The notes: generated by a model from the sequence alone, not told the origin. A stretch of DNA of 64,000 bases from Tumebacillus flagellatus (GCF_000714935.1 NZ_JMIR01000001.1:217122-281121), one strand, 5' to 3'; positions 8,668 through 16,766 are shown, counted from the stretch's first letter. A program made the numbers and translations.

Positions 8668-9735
8668 TTATTGCCCGCTTTTCGCGATGTTTCTCTGGTG
8701 TTCTTCGTAGCTGTGCGCGAAGTAGTGTTCGCCGCTGCCGTCGTTCTTGGTCACGTAGAAGTAGAAGTCGTGCACGGCGGGGAAGATCGCCGCTTGAATG
8801 GATTTTTTGCCCGGCGCGGCGATCGGCCCCGGCGGGAGGCCTTCGTGCAGGTACGTGTTGTACGGGCTGTCGACTTCCAAATCCTTATAGAGCAGGTTTT
8901 CCTTGGTCTTGCCGAGCGCATACTGGACGGTAGCGTCGATTTGCAGCTTCATCGGCGGGTCCGCCGTCAAGCGGTTGCGGATGACGCCGGAGATGATCGC
9001 GCGCTCCGAGTCGACTTTGGCTTCCCGCTCCACGAGCGACGCGATCGTCAGCGCGCTGTGCGTGGTCAAGCCGAGCTTTTGCATCTGGTCTTTCCACTCC
9101 GGCGTCAGCAAGGCGTCCGTTTGCTTCAGCATCGTGTCGATGATCTGATGCGGCGTGGCGTCTTGGTAGACCTCGTACGTGTCGGGGAACAAGTAGCCTT
9201 CCAAACGGTGGTGGATGCCGGCGTCGGCGGGGATCGCTTTGACGAAATCATAATCGAAGTTCCCGTGGTCCGCTTCGTTCAAGAACGCCTGCTTGTCCGA
9301 AATCAACTTGTCCTGAAGAAGTTCGTCGGCGATCTGCTCCAGGGTGTAGCCCTCGGGAATCGTGAATTTCGAGGTGTTGTACTTGGCGTCGCCCTCGACG
9401 AGCACGCGGGCGATCTCTTCCATCGACATGCCCTGTTTGAGATAGTACTTGCCGACTTTCAAGTTTGAGCTCGTCCCTTGGTAGGAGAGGTACCACTTGA
9501 AGAACGTGCCGTTTTTGATCATGTGGAGGTCTTCGAGCTGCTGACCGACAGTCGCGGCGTTGGCGCCCTCCGGGATGTTGATCTCCACCGCCTGTCCGTC
9601 TCCGGCGGGCGGTTGAAGTTGGTTTTGCGCATAGTAAAGCCCTCCGCCGAGCACGAGAATGCACAGTGCGAAGAAGAGCCACCACTTTTGCCCACGCGGT
9701 TTCTGCCCCGGCATGTGGGAGTGATTTTTTTTCAT
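8668..9735 (-). CDS. mltG: Endolytic peptidoglycan transglycosylase MltG (YceG-like)
   Basis: A membrane-bound lytic transglycosylase thought to release nascent glycan strands and set glycan length. The 355-residue protein has one N-terminal membrane helix (about 18-38), a LysM-like subdomain with NIPEGANAATVGQQLED, and the YceG domain. The catalytic glutamate region IASLVEREAKV and IISGVIRNRL are intact, as is YNTYLHEGLPPGPIAAPG. The ATG at 9735 is preceded by GGAGGTG; the longer frame to 9804 has no support. The homologue in B. subtilis is yrrL in the same cluster. Confidence 0.93.
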   Translation of the reverse strand: MKKNHSHMPGQKPRGQKWWLFFALCILVLGGGLYYAQNQLQPPAGDGQAVEINIPEGANAATVGQQLEDLHMIKNGTFFKWYLSYQGTSSNLKVGKYYLKQGMSMEEIARVLVEGDAKYNTSKFTIPEGYTLEQIADELLQDKLISDKQAFLNEADHGNFDYDFVKAIPADAGIHHRLEGYLFPDTYEVYQDATPHQIIDTMLKQTDALLTPEWKDQMQKLGLTTHSALTIASLVEREAKVDSERAIISGVIRNRLTADPPMKLQIDATVQYALGKTKENLLYKDLEVDSPYNTYLHEGLPPGPIAAPGKKSIQAAIFPAVHDFYFYVTKNDGSGEHYFAHSYEEHQRNIAKSGQ

Positions 9736-9784
9736 GGGTGAAGATACACCTCCAAAGTCATTCCACACTATTATACGAGATTCG

Positions 9785-9831
9785 ACAAAAAGGGAAAAGC
9801 CCACGTCTGGCAGACATGGGCTTTTCTCCCT
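9785..9831 (-). terminator. Terminator of the SASP-like gene
   Basis: An 18-base stem (GGGAAAAGCCCACGTCTG against CAGACATGGGCTTTTCTCCC) followed by TTTTTG on the minus strand. Confidence 0.85.
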
Positions 9832-9832
9832 G

Positions 9833-10048
9833 CTACTCGGATTGTTGGTTGACGTTGGCTTGCAGAGATTCCAATTCTTCCGCCATCAGTTGGCCGACTT
9901 GCGCGGCGTCGCGGGTGGTCAAGTTCTCCGCGTTGGTGAGGCCGAGTTGCTGCAGGGCTTTCTCGCGAACTTCGTCCATGTGGAGATCGACTTGGTTCGG
10001 ATGGTACGCGTCCGGGAGTTTGACTTCCCGGTTCGGGTTTTGTGTCAT
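9833..10048 (-). CDS. Small protein resembling alpha/beta-type small acid-soluble spore proteins
   Basis: A 70- to 71-residue protein, read from the ATG at 10048, which follows an unusually strong GAGGAGGAGGTG. The pattern matches alpha/beta SASPs region by region. KLPDAYHPNQV fits the N-terminal VVPEAKxALxQ. EKALQQLGL fits the EIAxELGL germination-protease site. ENLTTRDAAQVGQLMAEEL fits GNLTSRxxGSVGGxMVKRL, the DNA-binding helix. The match is divergent: the two glycines of SVGG are Q and Q-like here. It may therefore be a relative that no longer coats DNA. The gene sits between terminators, so it is probably its own unit and could be forespore-expressed. This is inference from pattern similarity. 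Confidence 0.5.
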   Translation of the reverse strand: MTQNPNREVKLPDAYHPNQVDLHMDEVREKALQQLGLTNAENLTTRDAAQVGQLMAEELESLQANVNQQSE

Positions 10049-10080
10049 CTTCCCCACCTCCTCCTCTACAGCGTGCCCAA

Positions 10081-10113
10081 GAAAAACAGGCATCCCCCGA
10101 GGGAATGCCTGTC
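10081..10113 (-). terminator. Terminator of the ireB-ruvX-yrzB operon
   Basis: ACAGGCATCCC and GGGAATGCCTGT pair around CCGA; TTTTTC follows on the minus strand. Confidence 0.85.
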
Positions 10114-10128
10114 AGTTCATACGCGGAA

Positions 10129-10407
10129 TTACTCCGCGTCCGTATTGCCGTCTTCAAACAGGAGGGTGTCGTAGGCTTCCGCGACTTTCTCCCACTCTTC
10201 GTCGTCTTCGATGCCGACGAGGGTGTCGTTGCCTTCCGCGTCCTTCTCCAGTCGGAGGATGATCGCTTCTTCCTCTGCGCCTTCGAGCGGTTGGAGGATC
10301 GTGTAGGTTTTCGCTTCGAGTTCGAGAACTTCGAGAACTTCGAATTCGTGCTCCTGGCCTTCTTCGTCGGTCAGGGTGATGATTTGGTTGGTTTCCACTT
10401 CGCTCAT
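10129..10407 (-). CDS. yrzB: DUF1292 protein (YrzB family)
   Basis: A 92-residue, very acidic protein of the DUF1292/UPF0473 family, function unknown. The family pattern is clear: IITLTDEEGQEHEFEVLEVLE, then YTILQPLE and IILRLEKDAEGNDTLVGIEDDEEWEKV. It is the last gene of the conserved ireB-ruvX-yrzB block, 17 bases after ruvX, and GCAGGTG precedes its ATG. No membrane or signal segment is present. Confidence 0.9.
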   Translation of the reverse strand: MSEVETNQIITLTDEEGQEHEFEVLEVLELEAKTYTILQPLEGAEEEAIILRLEKDAEGNDTLVGIEDDEEWEKVAEAYDTLLFEDGNTDAE

Positions 10408-10424
10408 GGTGGCACCTGCTTTCG

Positions 10425-10847
10425 CTATTTTTGTTGGGAATCCAAGTAATTCTGCAAGATGATCGCGGCGGCCATCTTATCGACGACCTGCTTGCGCTTC
10501 TTGCGACTTACATCTGCTGATACAAGCATACGCTCCGCCGCCATCGTCGATAACCGCTCGTCCCAAAGAAGGACCGGCAAACCGAACTTCTCCTTCAACG
10601 TCTCGGCAAACTGTTGACTGAGTTCGCCGCGCGGACCGATGGTGTTGTTCATGTTCTTGGGGAAGCCGAGCACGATCTTATCCACATCGTACTGCGCAAT
10701 CAGTTCCCCGATGCGGCCGAGGTCGTGCTCAATGCCCTTGCGGTGAATGGTTTCCAAGCCTTGCGCCGTCCAGCCCATCAGGTCGGAAACGGCAATTCCG
10801 ATGCGCACATCGCCGTAGTCGATGCCCATCACGCGGTGTGTATTCAT
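10425..10847 (-). CDS. ruvX: Putative Holliday junction resolvase / pre-16S rRNA nuclease (YqgF/RuvX)
   Basis: A 140-residue RNase H-fold nuclease. E. coli YqgF matures the 5' end of 16S rRNA; a junction-resolving role has also been proposed. The motif [16 protein letters not shown] holds the first catalytic Asp, VLGFPKNMN is the second strand, [14 protein letters not shown] carries the next acidic residue, and [10 protein letters not shown] the last Asp. Its ATG overlaps the ireB stop codon as ATGA, so the two are translationally coupled. Confidence 0.92.
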   Translation of the reverse strand: MNTHRVMGIDYGDVRIGIAVSDLMGWTAQGLETIHRKGIEHDLGRIGELIAQYDVDKIVLGFPKNMNNTIGPRGELSQQFAETLKEKFGLPVLLWDERLSTMAAERMLVSADVSRKKRKQVVDKMAAAIILQNYLDSQQK

Positions 10848-11095
10848 GGTTGATCCCTCAGATAAAAGCGCACCAGTTCCTGTAAGAGTTCCTCGCGTTC
10901 GAGGCTCTTGAGCACATTGCGCGCGGAGTTGTGGTTGGTAATGTAAGCCGGGTCGCCGGTCATCAGGTAGCCGGAAAGCTGGGAGATCGGGTTGTAGCCC
11001 TTCTGCCGCATCGCGTCTGCCGCCAGCCGTAGCGCACGGGACGCTTCGTTTTCTTCATGACGCGATCCCCAGTGGATCGTGCGATCGTTGGCCAT
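10844..11095 (-). CDS. ireB: IreB family regulatory phosphoprotein (YrzL)
   Basis: An 83-residue homologue of Enterococcus IreB, a small substrate of the IreK Ser/Thr kinase (PASTA type) that affects cephalosporin resistance. Family features are the repeated-helix core [32 protein letters not shown] and [19 protein letters not shown]-like end. The start at 11095 follows GAGGTG. In B. subtilis the order is alaS-yrzL-yrrK; here alaS is absent and the next gene upstream is the AI-2E-family permease. Confidence 0.9.
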   Translation of the reverse strand: MANDRTIHWGSRHEENEASRALRLAADAMRQKGYNPISQLSGYLMTGDPAYITNHNSARNVLKSLEREELLQELVRFYLRDQP

Positions 11096-11148
11096 CGTAC
11101 ACCTCACATGGCAAGTTTTACCGTTACCCAATCAGGAGTAATTATACT

Positions 11149-12213
11149 TTACCGTTTCATGTAGTGCAAGACCAGATGCTGCAAGATCACTTTGCCGACC
11201 GCGACGACCGGGATGCAGAGGATCAACCCCATCATCCCGAACATCTCGCCGCCAAACAAAAGCGCAAAGATGATCAGCATCGGGTGCAACTTCAAGCTTC
11301 TCCCGATCAAGAGCGGCGAAATCACGTTGCCTTCGAGCTGCTGGATGACCAGATTGACGACCAGCACTTTCACCGCCATCATAGGCGAAACGGTAAATCC
11401 GAGCAAGACGGCGGGCGCGGCCCCGATGAACGGCCCGACATACGGGATGATGTTCGTGACGGCGACGATCAACGCCAGCAAGAACCCGTACGGCATCCGC
11501 ACGATCAGAAGCCCGATGTACGCCAACACCCCGACGAGAAACGCCACCAGCAACTGCCCGCGGATGTAGTTGCCAAGCGCCTCGTCGATGTTGCGCAGCA
11601 AGCGGATGATCTCTTGGCGATTGTCTTTTGGAAAAAACGCAATCACCGTGCGCTCGATGCCTTTGACGTCTTTGAGCATGTAGAACACGAGGAACGGCAC
11701 CACAAACGCCCCCGCCATCCCTTCGACCGCCACGCCCGCTCGTGTGAGGATGTGCGAGATGTAGGTTGTGGTTTTGACCTCCAAAGCGCCTAAGTTCGAG
11801 TCGACGGCGTTGCGCACCGCCAACGGCAAATACCGCTTGTTCTCATGGAAGTCGTTCATCCATCCCTCCACCTGTTTGATCAACGCCGGCAATTTCTCGC
11901 CGAGTTCGCGCAGTTGGTCGATGAACAGGGGGATCATGTTGATCAGCGCGGCGGTGGCGAACAGGAAAAACACGATGTAGATCACCAAGATGCTCATCCC
12001 GCGCGGCATGCCCCGGCGCTGCAAGAGGTGCACGAGAGGGTTGAGCAGATACGCGATGACCACCGAGATGAGAAACGGCGCCAACACGCTGCCGATGATC
12101 GCCCCGATCAGTTTCAAGACCTCGCGCATCTCCCACAGCAACCAGACACAGGCGAGAACAACCAGAGTGACCAGCGCCAGATAGAGCGTGCGTCCGCGCT
12201 TGAGATCGAACAT
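11149..12213 (-). CDS. AI-2E / UPF0118 family membrane transporter (YrrI-like)
   Basis: A 354-residue polytopic protein (about eight helices) of PF01594. Members include the E. coli AI-2 exporter TqsA and sodium/proton antiporters, so the substrate is not defined. It shows the typical N-terminal pair of helices, the hydrophilic loop with FIDQLRELGEKLPALIKQV, and the conserved core GYLIGP-like segment NIIPYVGPFIGAAPAVLLG followed by IQQLEGNVISPLLIGRSL. The start at 12213 is placed where AAGGAGGGAG lies upstream. The B. subtilis homologue yrrI sits next to alaS, again matching this cluster. Confidence 0.88.
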   Translation of the reverse strand: MFDLKRGRTLYLALVTLVVLACVWLLWEMREVLKLIGAIIGSVLAPFLISVVIAYLLNPLVHLLQRRGMPRGMSILVIYIVFFLFATAALINMIPLFIDQLRELGEKLPALIKQVEGWMNDFHENKRYLPLAVRNAVDSNLGALEVKTTTYISHILTRAGVAVEGMAGAFVVPFLVFYMLKDVKGIERTVIAFFPKDNRQEIIRLLRNIDEALGNYIRGQLLVAFLVGVLAYIGLLIVRMPYGFLLALIVAVTNIIPYVGPFIGAAPAVLLGFTVSPMMAVKVLVVNLVIQQLEGNVISPLLIGRSLKLHPMLIIFALLFGGEMFGMMGLILCIPVVAVGKVILQHLVLHYMKR

Positions 12214-12287
12214 GTCGTCAGGGCTCCCTCCTTCCGAAGTACCGCCGAAGTGATGCCGAAGTGAAGTTAGTATGCCCCGGAAATAGC

Positions 12288-12317
12288 AAAAAGCCCCGCT
12301 GTTGGCAGGGCTTTTTG
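12288..12317 (-). terminator. Terminator of the prenyltransferase gene
   Basis: AAAAGCCCCGC and GCAGGGCTTTTT stem-loop directly past the stop at 12321. Confidence 0.8.
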
Positions 12318-12320
12318 GTG

Positions 12321-13190
12321 TTACCACAGTTTGATCGCGATGTCGCCGAGCGTAAACACAAACGCCACCGACGCGACGTACGAGTTCACTTTGAAAAACG
12401 CGATGTGAATTTTGCTCATGTCTTGCGGCGAGATGATCCGGTGCTCGAAGTACAAAAGCCCCGCGACCGCCCCGACGCCGATCCAATACAAACTTCCCAA
12501 GTTCACGTACAACGGCACCAGCGCGAACAGCACGATGGTCGCGATGTGCATGATGCGGGAAATCCACAGCCCGTTGCGAATGCCAAAGCGCGCCGGGATC
12601 GAGTGGATCTTGTTGGCGCGGTCAAATTCGACGTCTTGGCACGCATAGATGATGTCAAACGCGGCGATCCACACGGCGACCGCAGCGCCGAGCAGCAGCG
12701 CCGGAGCGTCGAAACGGCCCGTGACGGCAATCCAGCCGCCCAACGGTGCCAGCGCGTCGGCGATGCCGAGCACGAGGTGGCACGCCCACGTGAATCGCTT
12801 GCAGTACGGGTAGAGCACGAGGAAGAACACGGCGATCGGCATCAATTTCAAGCACAGCGGGTTGAGCATCCACGCCGAGACGCCCAGCAGGACGAACGAC
12901 AAGAGAATGAACACCCACGCTTCGGTGAGCTTAACCGCTCCGCGCGGAATTTCGCGGTTGGCGGTGCGCGGGTTCTTGGCGTCAATCGCCGCGTCGATGA
13001 CGCGGTTCAAACCCATCGCGGCGCTGCGCGCGCCGACCATCGCCAGCGTCACCCAGAACACTTTGCCCCAGCCGGGCCACGAGTGCGTGACGTAGTACGA
13101 CGCCATCACCATTCCGATGTAGGCGTACGGCAAAGCAAAGATCGTATGTTCAAACATGATCAGCTTCATGAACAGACGAATTTTGGACAT
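12321..13190 (-). CDS. UbiA-like polyprenyltransferase (menaquinone-type, MqnP/4-hydroxybenzoate polyprenyltransferase family)
   Basis: A 289-residue integral membrane prenyltransferase with about eight helices. The first prenyl-diphosphate site is NRVIDAAIDAKNPRTANR (NxxxD..D) near residue 62; the second is YACQDVEFD near 183. This subgroup is called UbiA-like/MqnP in Firmicutes and Epsilonproteobacteria, and it prenylates the aromatic precursor in the futalosine menaquinone route. Whether this organism uses futalosine cannot be judged here, as no mqn genes are in the window. It ends in its own terminator. Confidence 0.82.
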   Translation of the reverse strand: MSKIRLFMKLIMFEHTIFALPYAYIGMVMASYYVTHSWPGWGKVFWVTLAMVGARSAAMGLNRVIDAAIDAKNPRTANREIPRGAVKLTEAWVFILLSFVLLGVSAWMLNPLCLKLMPIAVFFLVLYPYCKRFTWACHLVLGIADALAPLGGWIAVTGRFDAPALLLGAAVAVWIAAFDIIYACQDVEFDRANKIHSIPARFGIRNGLWISRIMHIATIVLFALVPLYVNLGSLYWIGVGAVAGLLYFEHRIISPQDMSKIHIAFFKVNSYVASVAFVFTLGDIAIKLW

Positions 13191-13254
13191 AAAAAAACCC
13201 CCAAACGATCACAATTGCGCACTTCTCTATTACAGCGATGTTCGCAGGGGTTTG
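13191..13254 (-). terminator. Probable terminator of the DUF116 gene
   Basis: On the minus strand AAACCCC is followed after a 45-base loop by GGGGGTTTTTTT, just before the prenyltransferase ATG. The loop is large, so efficiency is uncertain. Confidence 0.5.
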
Positions 13255-13272
13255 TCAACCCGGTGGCAAGAA

Positions 13273-14121
13273 TTAGTTTTGTTCCACCAATTCGCGATCC
13301 ACCGGAAGCAACTCTTTGCCAAGGTACATGCGGATGGCGTTTTCCATCTCCGTCATGTTGATGTTGGTGTTGCGGCAGGGGCCTTCCGGGCGCTTGTTGG
13401 CGATTGCGATCACCGGCACCGCCGCTTTGACGTCTTGGACGCCCGCCATCAAGTCGCGCTCGCACGCGACGGCGATGACACCCTTGGGTTTTTTCTCAGT
13501 GAGCAGTTGGCGCGCCATCTGGCCGCCGGCGCAGATATGGAAGTCGACGTCGTACTTGCTGGTCATCAGCTTGATGTCGTCGCGGGTCTGCTTGTCGAGG
13601 CAGCGCGGCAGCAAGATCAGCAGTTCGTCGCGCTCGATCGAGCCTTGGTTGGCGACGGTCAAGCGGTTGCCGACTTGCAAGATGGAGTTGGAGATGCGGT
13701 CTTTGGAGAGACCGAAAAGCTTGCCGAACTTGACGGAGTACGGGATGATCGTCGACAGCGCGATGTGACGTCCTTTCATAAACGGCACGAAGTTCACACC
13801 GGTCGCCACCGTCGCCACGATCAACGCAAACATGAAGTTGACTGCCGCCAACACGCCCCAGACGCTCATCGTGATCGTGCGGGAAAGCCAGACCGGAAGT
13901 TCAGCGAGGCGCGGTTCGATCAGGAACAACGCCGTCCAGATGATCGCCGTCAGCGTGAGCAACACGGCGGTTGCGAAGCTCAGGAAGTACCACGGGCTGG
14001 TCTCGAGGTCGCCGTTGTTCTCTTCAACTTCCCCCGCCCACCCGTCCCACGTATCCCCGAGTTTGCGTGCGGGAATCGAGACTTCTTGATGAGCTTCAAC
14101 AGACGTTTCTACGTTCGACAT
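13273..14121 (-). CDS. DUF116 domain membrane protein
   Basis: A 282-residue protein of the DUF116 family, function unknown. The N-terminal 45 residues are hydrophilic. Two membrane helices follow at about 45-70 and 82-108. The C-terminal 150 residues are a cytosolic domain carrying the four conserved cysteine positions: ILLPRCLDK, DFHICAGG, AVACERD and GPCRNTN. Such a Cys set suggests metal or Fe-S binding. Family members often neighbour tetrapyrrole, radical SAM or formyltransferase genes; here the neighbour is a UbiA prenyltransferase. AGGAGGG lies 6 bases before the ATG. Confidence 0.85.
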   Translation of the reverse strand: MSNVETSVEAHQEVSIPARKLGDTWDGWAGEVEENNGDLETSPWYFLSFATAVLLTLTAIIWTALFLIEPRLAELPVWLSRTITMSVWGVLAAVNFMFALIVATVATGVNFVPFMKGRHIALSTIIPYSVKFGKLFGLSKDRISNSILQVGNRLTVANQGSIERDELLILLPRCLDKQTRDDIKLMTSKYDVDFHICAGGQMARQLLTEKKPKGVIAVACERDLMAGVQDVKAAVPVIAIANKRPEGPCRNTNINMTEMENAIRMYLGKELLPVDRELVEQN

Positions 14122-14263
14122 GTGTAGTTCCCTCCTACTTGCGGATCAATCCTATCCCCCGTAGTCTTCCCGTTCCGAATGCCGGATATTACATCCCTTT
14201 CCAATTCCGCGATTCACCCGCGGCGGGTCTGGACGCATATCCTGTAGCGAAGGAGGGAGCCTC

Positions 14264-15538
14264 ATGCATGTCTACATCGTCCAGCCGGGCGATACGCTCT
14301 CCGAGGTGGCGGCGCGCTTTCACGTGACCCCGGAGGAGCTCGCCTCACGCAACGACCTCCCGCCGGTCTCGGTTTTGCTCCCTGGGTCTTGCTTGAGCAT
14401 CCCGTCCGAGCTGCCTGTTGCGGACACGGACGGTTTTTGGACAATCGAAGCGCAGCCGGGCGACACGCTGCGCCGTGTAAGCGAACGCGTACAAATTCCG
14501 ATGACGTGGCTTGCTTGTTGCAACCAACTGTATGACGGTCGTGTCTTGGAGGGCGATCTCCTGCTGATCCCCCGCCTCGCTTCCCGCTCGTCCGCCGATC
14601 CGAGCGTCCTCGCCGCGCCCGCCGGTTCGAGTAAAAAACCCCTGTCACTGGCGGCCCGCGAGCCGAGCCCCGGCCTGTCGACGCTCACGTACTCCCTGCG
14701 CGACGGACTGCGTGTGGACGCCGCCGGGCATCTGCTGTTTCCCCCGCCTGTCGCAGCGAGCGGACGCGTGCTGTTTGTCTGCACGCTGGACGGCGCGCCG
14801 GCGATTTTGCAAGATGTGGCGAAAGCGATCTTGCGCAGCGAGTTGGCGCAAGGGCAGATGGTCGAGGAGATGGCGACGCGGCTGCGGCAGCACGGCGGCG
14901 ACGGCGTGGTGTTTCAGTGGCCGCACGTGCACACGGATCTGGAGCGCGCGTATCTGCGTCTGGCAGGCGAAGCGGGACGCCGTCTGCGCCCGATGGGACT
15001 GGTCGTCGGGTTGAGCTTGACGAGCGACTCCCCGCTCTTGCGCCGAACGCATCCACTGACGGAGGCGCTGGCCCATTTGGATCATCTGTTTTTGGAACCG
15101 GTGCGAGGAAAAACCCGCGACACAGAGGATTTTTTTCAAAAAGCGCCCGCACCTCTGCTCGGGGTGGACGACATTCGAGCGGCGTTGGAGCGCGTGGACG
15201 GGAAGGTGCCGTTTGCCAAGACCTGGTTGGCGCTGCGCCCCGCCGCCGCTGTCGTCACGCGGCGGCGCGTGCTGCAAACTCTCTCTCCTCATCAAGCCTT
15301 GCGTTTGGCGTACCAACACAGTCTGCCGATTTCACACGTGCGCGGCAGTGAACTGGCTTGGTATGTCCTGCGCGGAGAGGAGGGAACGGCTGTGTGGCAC
15401 GAAGACCTCTGGAGCATGCTCCGCAAACTGGAGTTGGTGGAAGCGCTCAAGATGCAAGGTCTCGCCCTCTGGGAGTCCGGCGCGTACCTGCCCGAACTCT
15501 GGGAATACATTCGCGGCGAGTATGAGACGGAATGCTGA
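14264..15538 (+). CDS. Double-LysM protein with a degenerate GH18 (SleL/YaaH-like) domain
   Basis: A 424-residue protein with no signal peptide, as is usual for spore coat/cortex SleL (YaaH) enzymes. LysM modules are at about 3-46 (VQPGDTLSEVAARF) and 57-103 (AQPGDTLRRVSERV). Residues about 145-418 follow the GH18 cortex glucosaminidase of SleL, including SPHQALRLAYQ near 345 and VWHEDLWSMLRKLELV near 375. The catalytic motif is lost: where SleL has GVNIDFE, this reads GVVFQWP, so the acid/base pair is Q218 and P220. It may bind cortex or coat peptidoglycan without cutting it. GAAGGAGGGAG precedes the ATG. CATATCCTG about 30 bases upstream resembles a SigK -10, which is speculative. Confidence 0.8.
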   Translation: MHVYIVQPGDTLSEVAARFHVTPEELASRNDLPPVSVLLPGSCLSIPSELPVADTDGFWTIEAQPGDTLRRVSERVQIPMTWLACCNQLYDGRVLEGDLLLIPRLASRSSADPSVLAAPAGSSKKPLSLAAREPSPGLSTLTYSLRDGLRVDAAGHLLFPPPVAASGRVLFVCTLDGAPAILQDVAKAILRSELAQGQMVEEMATRLRQHGGDGVVFQWPHVHTDLERAYLRLAGEAGRRLRPMGLVVGLSLTSDSPLLRRTHPLTEALAHLDHLFLEPVRGKTRDTEDFFQKAPAPLLGVDDIRAALERVDGKVPFAKTWLALRPAAAVVTRRRVLQTLSPHQALRLAYQHSLPISHVRGSELAWYVLRGEEGTAVWHEDLWSMLRKLELVEALKMQGLALWESGAYLPELWEYIRGEYETEC

Positions 15539-15554
15539 TTGTCCCCCCGCAAGC

Positions 15555-15596
15555 AAGAAAGGCTCCGCCCTGCGTGTGCAGGACGGAGCCTTTCTT
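15555..15596. terminator. Terminator between convergent genes
   Basis: AAGAAAGGCTCCGCCCTGC and GCAGGACGGAGCCTTTCTT form a very stable stem between the LysM gene and the TlpA-like gene; usable from both sides. Confidence 0.85.
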
Positions 15597-15610
15597 GGTG
15601 ATCGAGGCTT

Positions 15611-16060
15611 CTAGGCGAGGCCCAGAGCTTGCTCGATTTTCGGCTGGAGCTTCTCGAAGCCCTTGTCGCCGGCGGTGCGGAAGAACAGCTTGCCGTCCTT
15701 GCCGAACAAGTAAAACGCCGGAACGTACTCGTTTTGGTACGCTTCTGCGACTTTCTGCTCGTTGTCCACCGCCAGCGGGTGGTCGATGCCGTACTTCGTC
15801 ACGTCTTCCTGGATCTTGTTCAGATCGGAATCCGCTTCGTAGCGCGGCTGGTGTACCCCGATCAGCTGCAGCCCGTGTTCCTTGTATTGGTCGCGGTACT
15901 TGATCAAGTCCGGCATCGTTTCGTGACAGATGTGGCACGAAACCGCCCAGAAGTGAACCAGCACGACTTTGCCCGTCAAATCAGCCGGCAGTTTGTCTTC
16001 GGCAAACCAGTCGGTCGCGCCGACAATTTCCGGCCGCTCGGTACCTAAACGCATCGGCAT
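15611..16060 (-). CDS. TlpA-like thiol-disulfide oxidoreductase
   Basis: A 149-residue thioredoxin-fold protein of the redoxin/TlpA group. The active site is C42-H-I-C45 within FWAVSCHICHETMP, and the cis-proline is in YVPAFYLFG. It lacks a signal peptide or membrane anchor, so it probably acts in the cytoplasm. The region QPRYEADSDLNKIQEDVTKYG is the extra helical insertion of the TlpA group. It directly follows the 2-Cys peroxiredoxin gene on the same strand (38-base gap), and AAGGAGG precedes the start, which suggests a peroxide-defence pair. The partner it reduces is unknown. Confidence 0.83.
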   Translation of the reverse strand: MPMRLGTERPEIVGATDWFAEDKLPADLTGKVVLVHFWAVSCHICHETMPDLIKYRDQYKEHGLQLIGVHQPRYEADSDLNKIQEDVTKYGIDHPLAVDNEQKVAEAYQNEYVPAFYLFGKDGKLFFRTAGDKGFEKLQPKIEQALGLA

Positions 16061-16098
16061 GAGCGTTCCTCCTTAGGGGGAGATGGCGAAAACTCGAC

Positions 16099-16635
16099 TT
16101 ACAGAGTGGATTCGCCCTTTTTCCAGTTCGCCGGGCAGAGGCCGCCGGTTTGGATCGCTTCCAGAACGCGCAGAACTTCGTCCACGTTGCGGCCGACGTT
16201 CAGGGAGTTGATGGTTGCGTGTTGCACGATGCCTTCCGGGTCGATAATGAACAGGCCGCGCAGTGCGATGCCTTCTTCTTCGATCAGGACGCCGAAGTCG
16301 CGGGAAACTTGTTGGGTGTTGTCAGCCGCGAGCGGGTAGTTGAGTTGGCCGAGGCCGTTTTGGTCGCGCGGGGTGTTGATCCATGCTTTGTGGGAATGAA
16401 CGGAGTCGGTGGAAACGCCGAGGATTTCCGCGCCGAGTTGTTCGAATTCAGCCGCAGCATCGGAGAGCGCGATGATTTCGGTCGGGCAAACGAAAGTGAA
16501 GTCGAGCGGGTAGAAGAAGAGCACGAGGTACTTGCCTTTGTAAGAGTCCAGGGTGACACGCTCAGCGAGGGTGTCGAGGTTTTTGGTGGTGAGCATGTTG
16601 AAATCGGGAGCTTTTTTGCCAACGAGACGAGACAT
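16099..16635 (-). CDS. Typical 2-Cys peroxiredoxin
   Basis: A thiol peroxidase of 178 residues that reduces H2O2 and organic peroxides. The peroxidatic Cys is C50 in FTFVCPTE and the resolving Cys is C167 in GGLCPANWKKGE, so the full two-cysteine cycle is possible. It belongs to the AhpC/BAS1 branch. No ahpF is next to it, so thioredoxin (trxA at 48.7 kb) or the adjoining TlpA-like protein may reduce it. The start at 16635 follows GAGGAGG. A Fur/PerR-like inverted repeat lies in the promoter region. Confidence 0.93.
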   Translation of the reverse strand: MSRLVGKKAPDFNMLTTKNLDTLAERVTLDSYKGKYLVLFFYPLDFTFVCPTEIIALSDAAAEFEQLGAEILGVSTDSVHSHKAWINTPRDQNGLGQLNYPLAADNTQQVSRDFGVLIEEEGIALRGLFIIDPEGIVQHATINSLNVGRNVDEVLRVLEAIQTGGLCPANWKKGESTL

Positions 16636-16661
16636 GGTATTACCTCCTCAGATATGTATCT

Positions 16662-16676
16662 TACATTGTAATTGTA
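16662..16676 (-). promoter_or_regulatory. Candidate PerR/Fur-like operator and -10 region upstream of the peroxiredoxin
   Basis: The minus strand reads TACAATTACAATGTA, an imperfect 7-1-7 inverted repeat. It sits about 30 bases before the ATG and overlaps a TACAAT -10-like hexamer. The PerR consensus is TTATAATNATTATAA; the match is partial. Confidence 0.3.
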
Positions 16677-16766
16677 GCCACCCCTGCCAAATTACGCAAG
16701 TTTCTCCTTGGTGAAAGTTTCCTGTCGTCTGGGAATACTAGTCGAAGAGAGAGGAGCTGAGATCTG

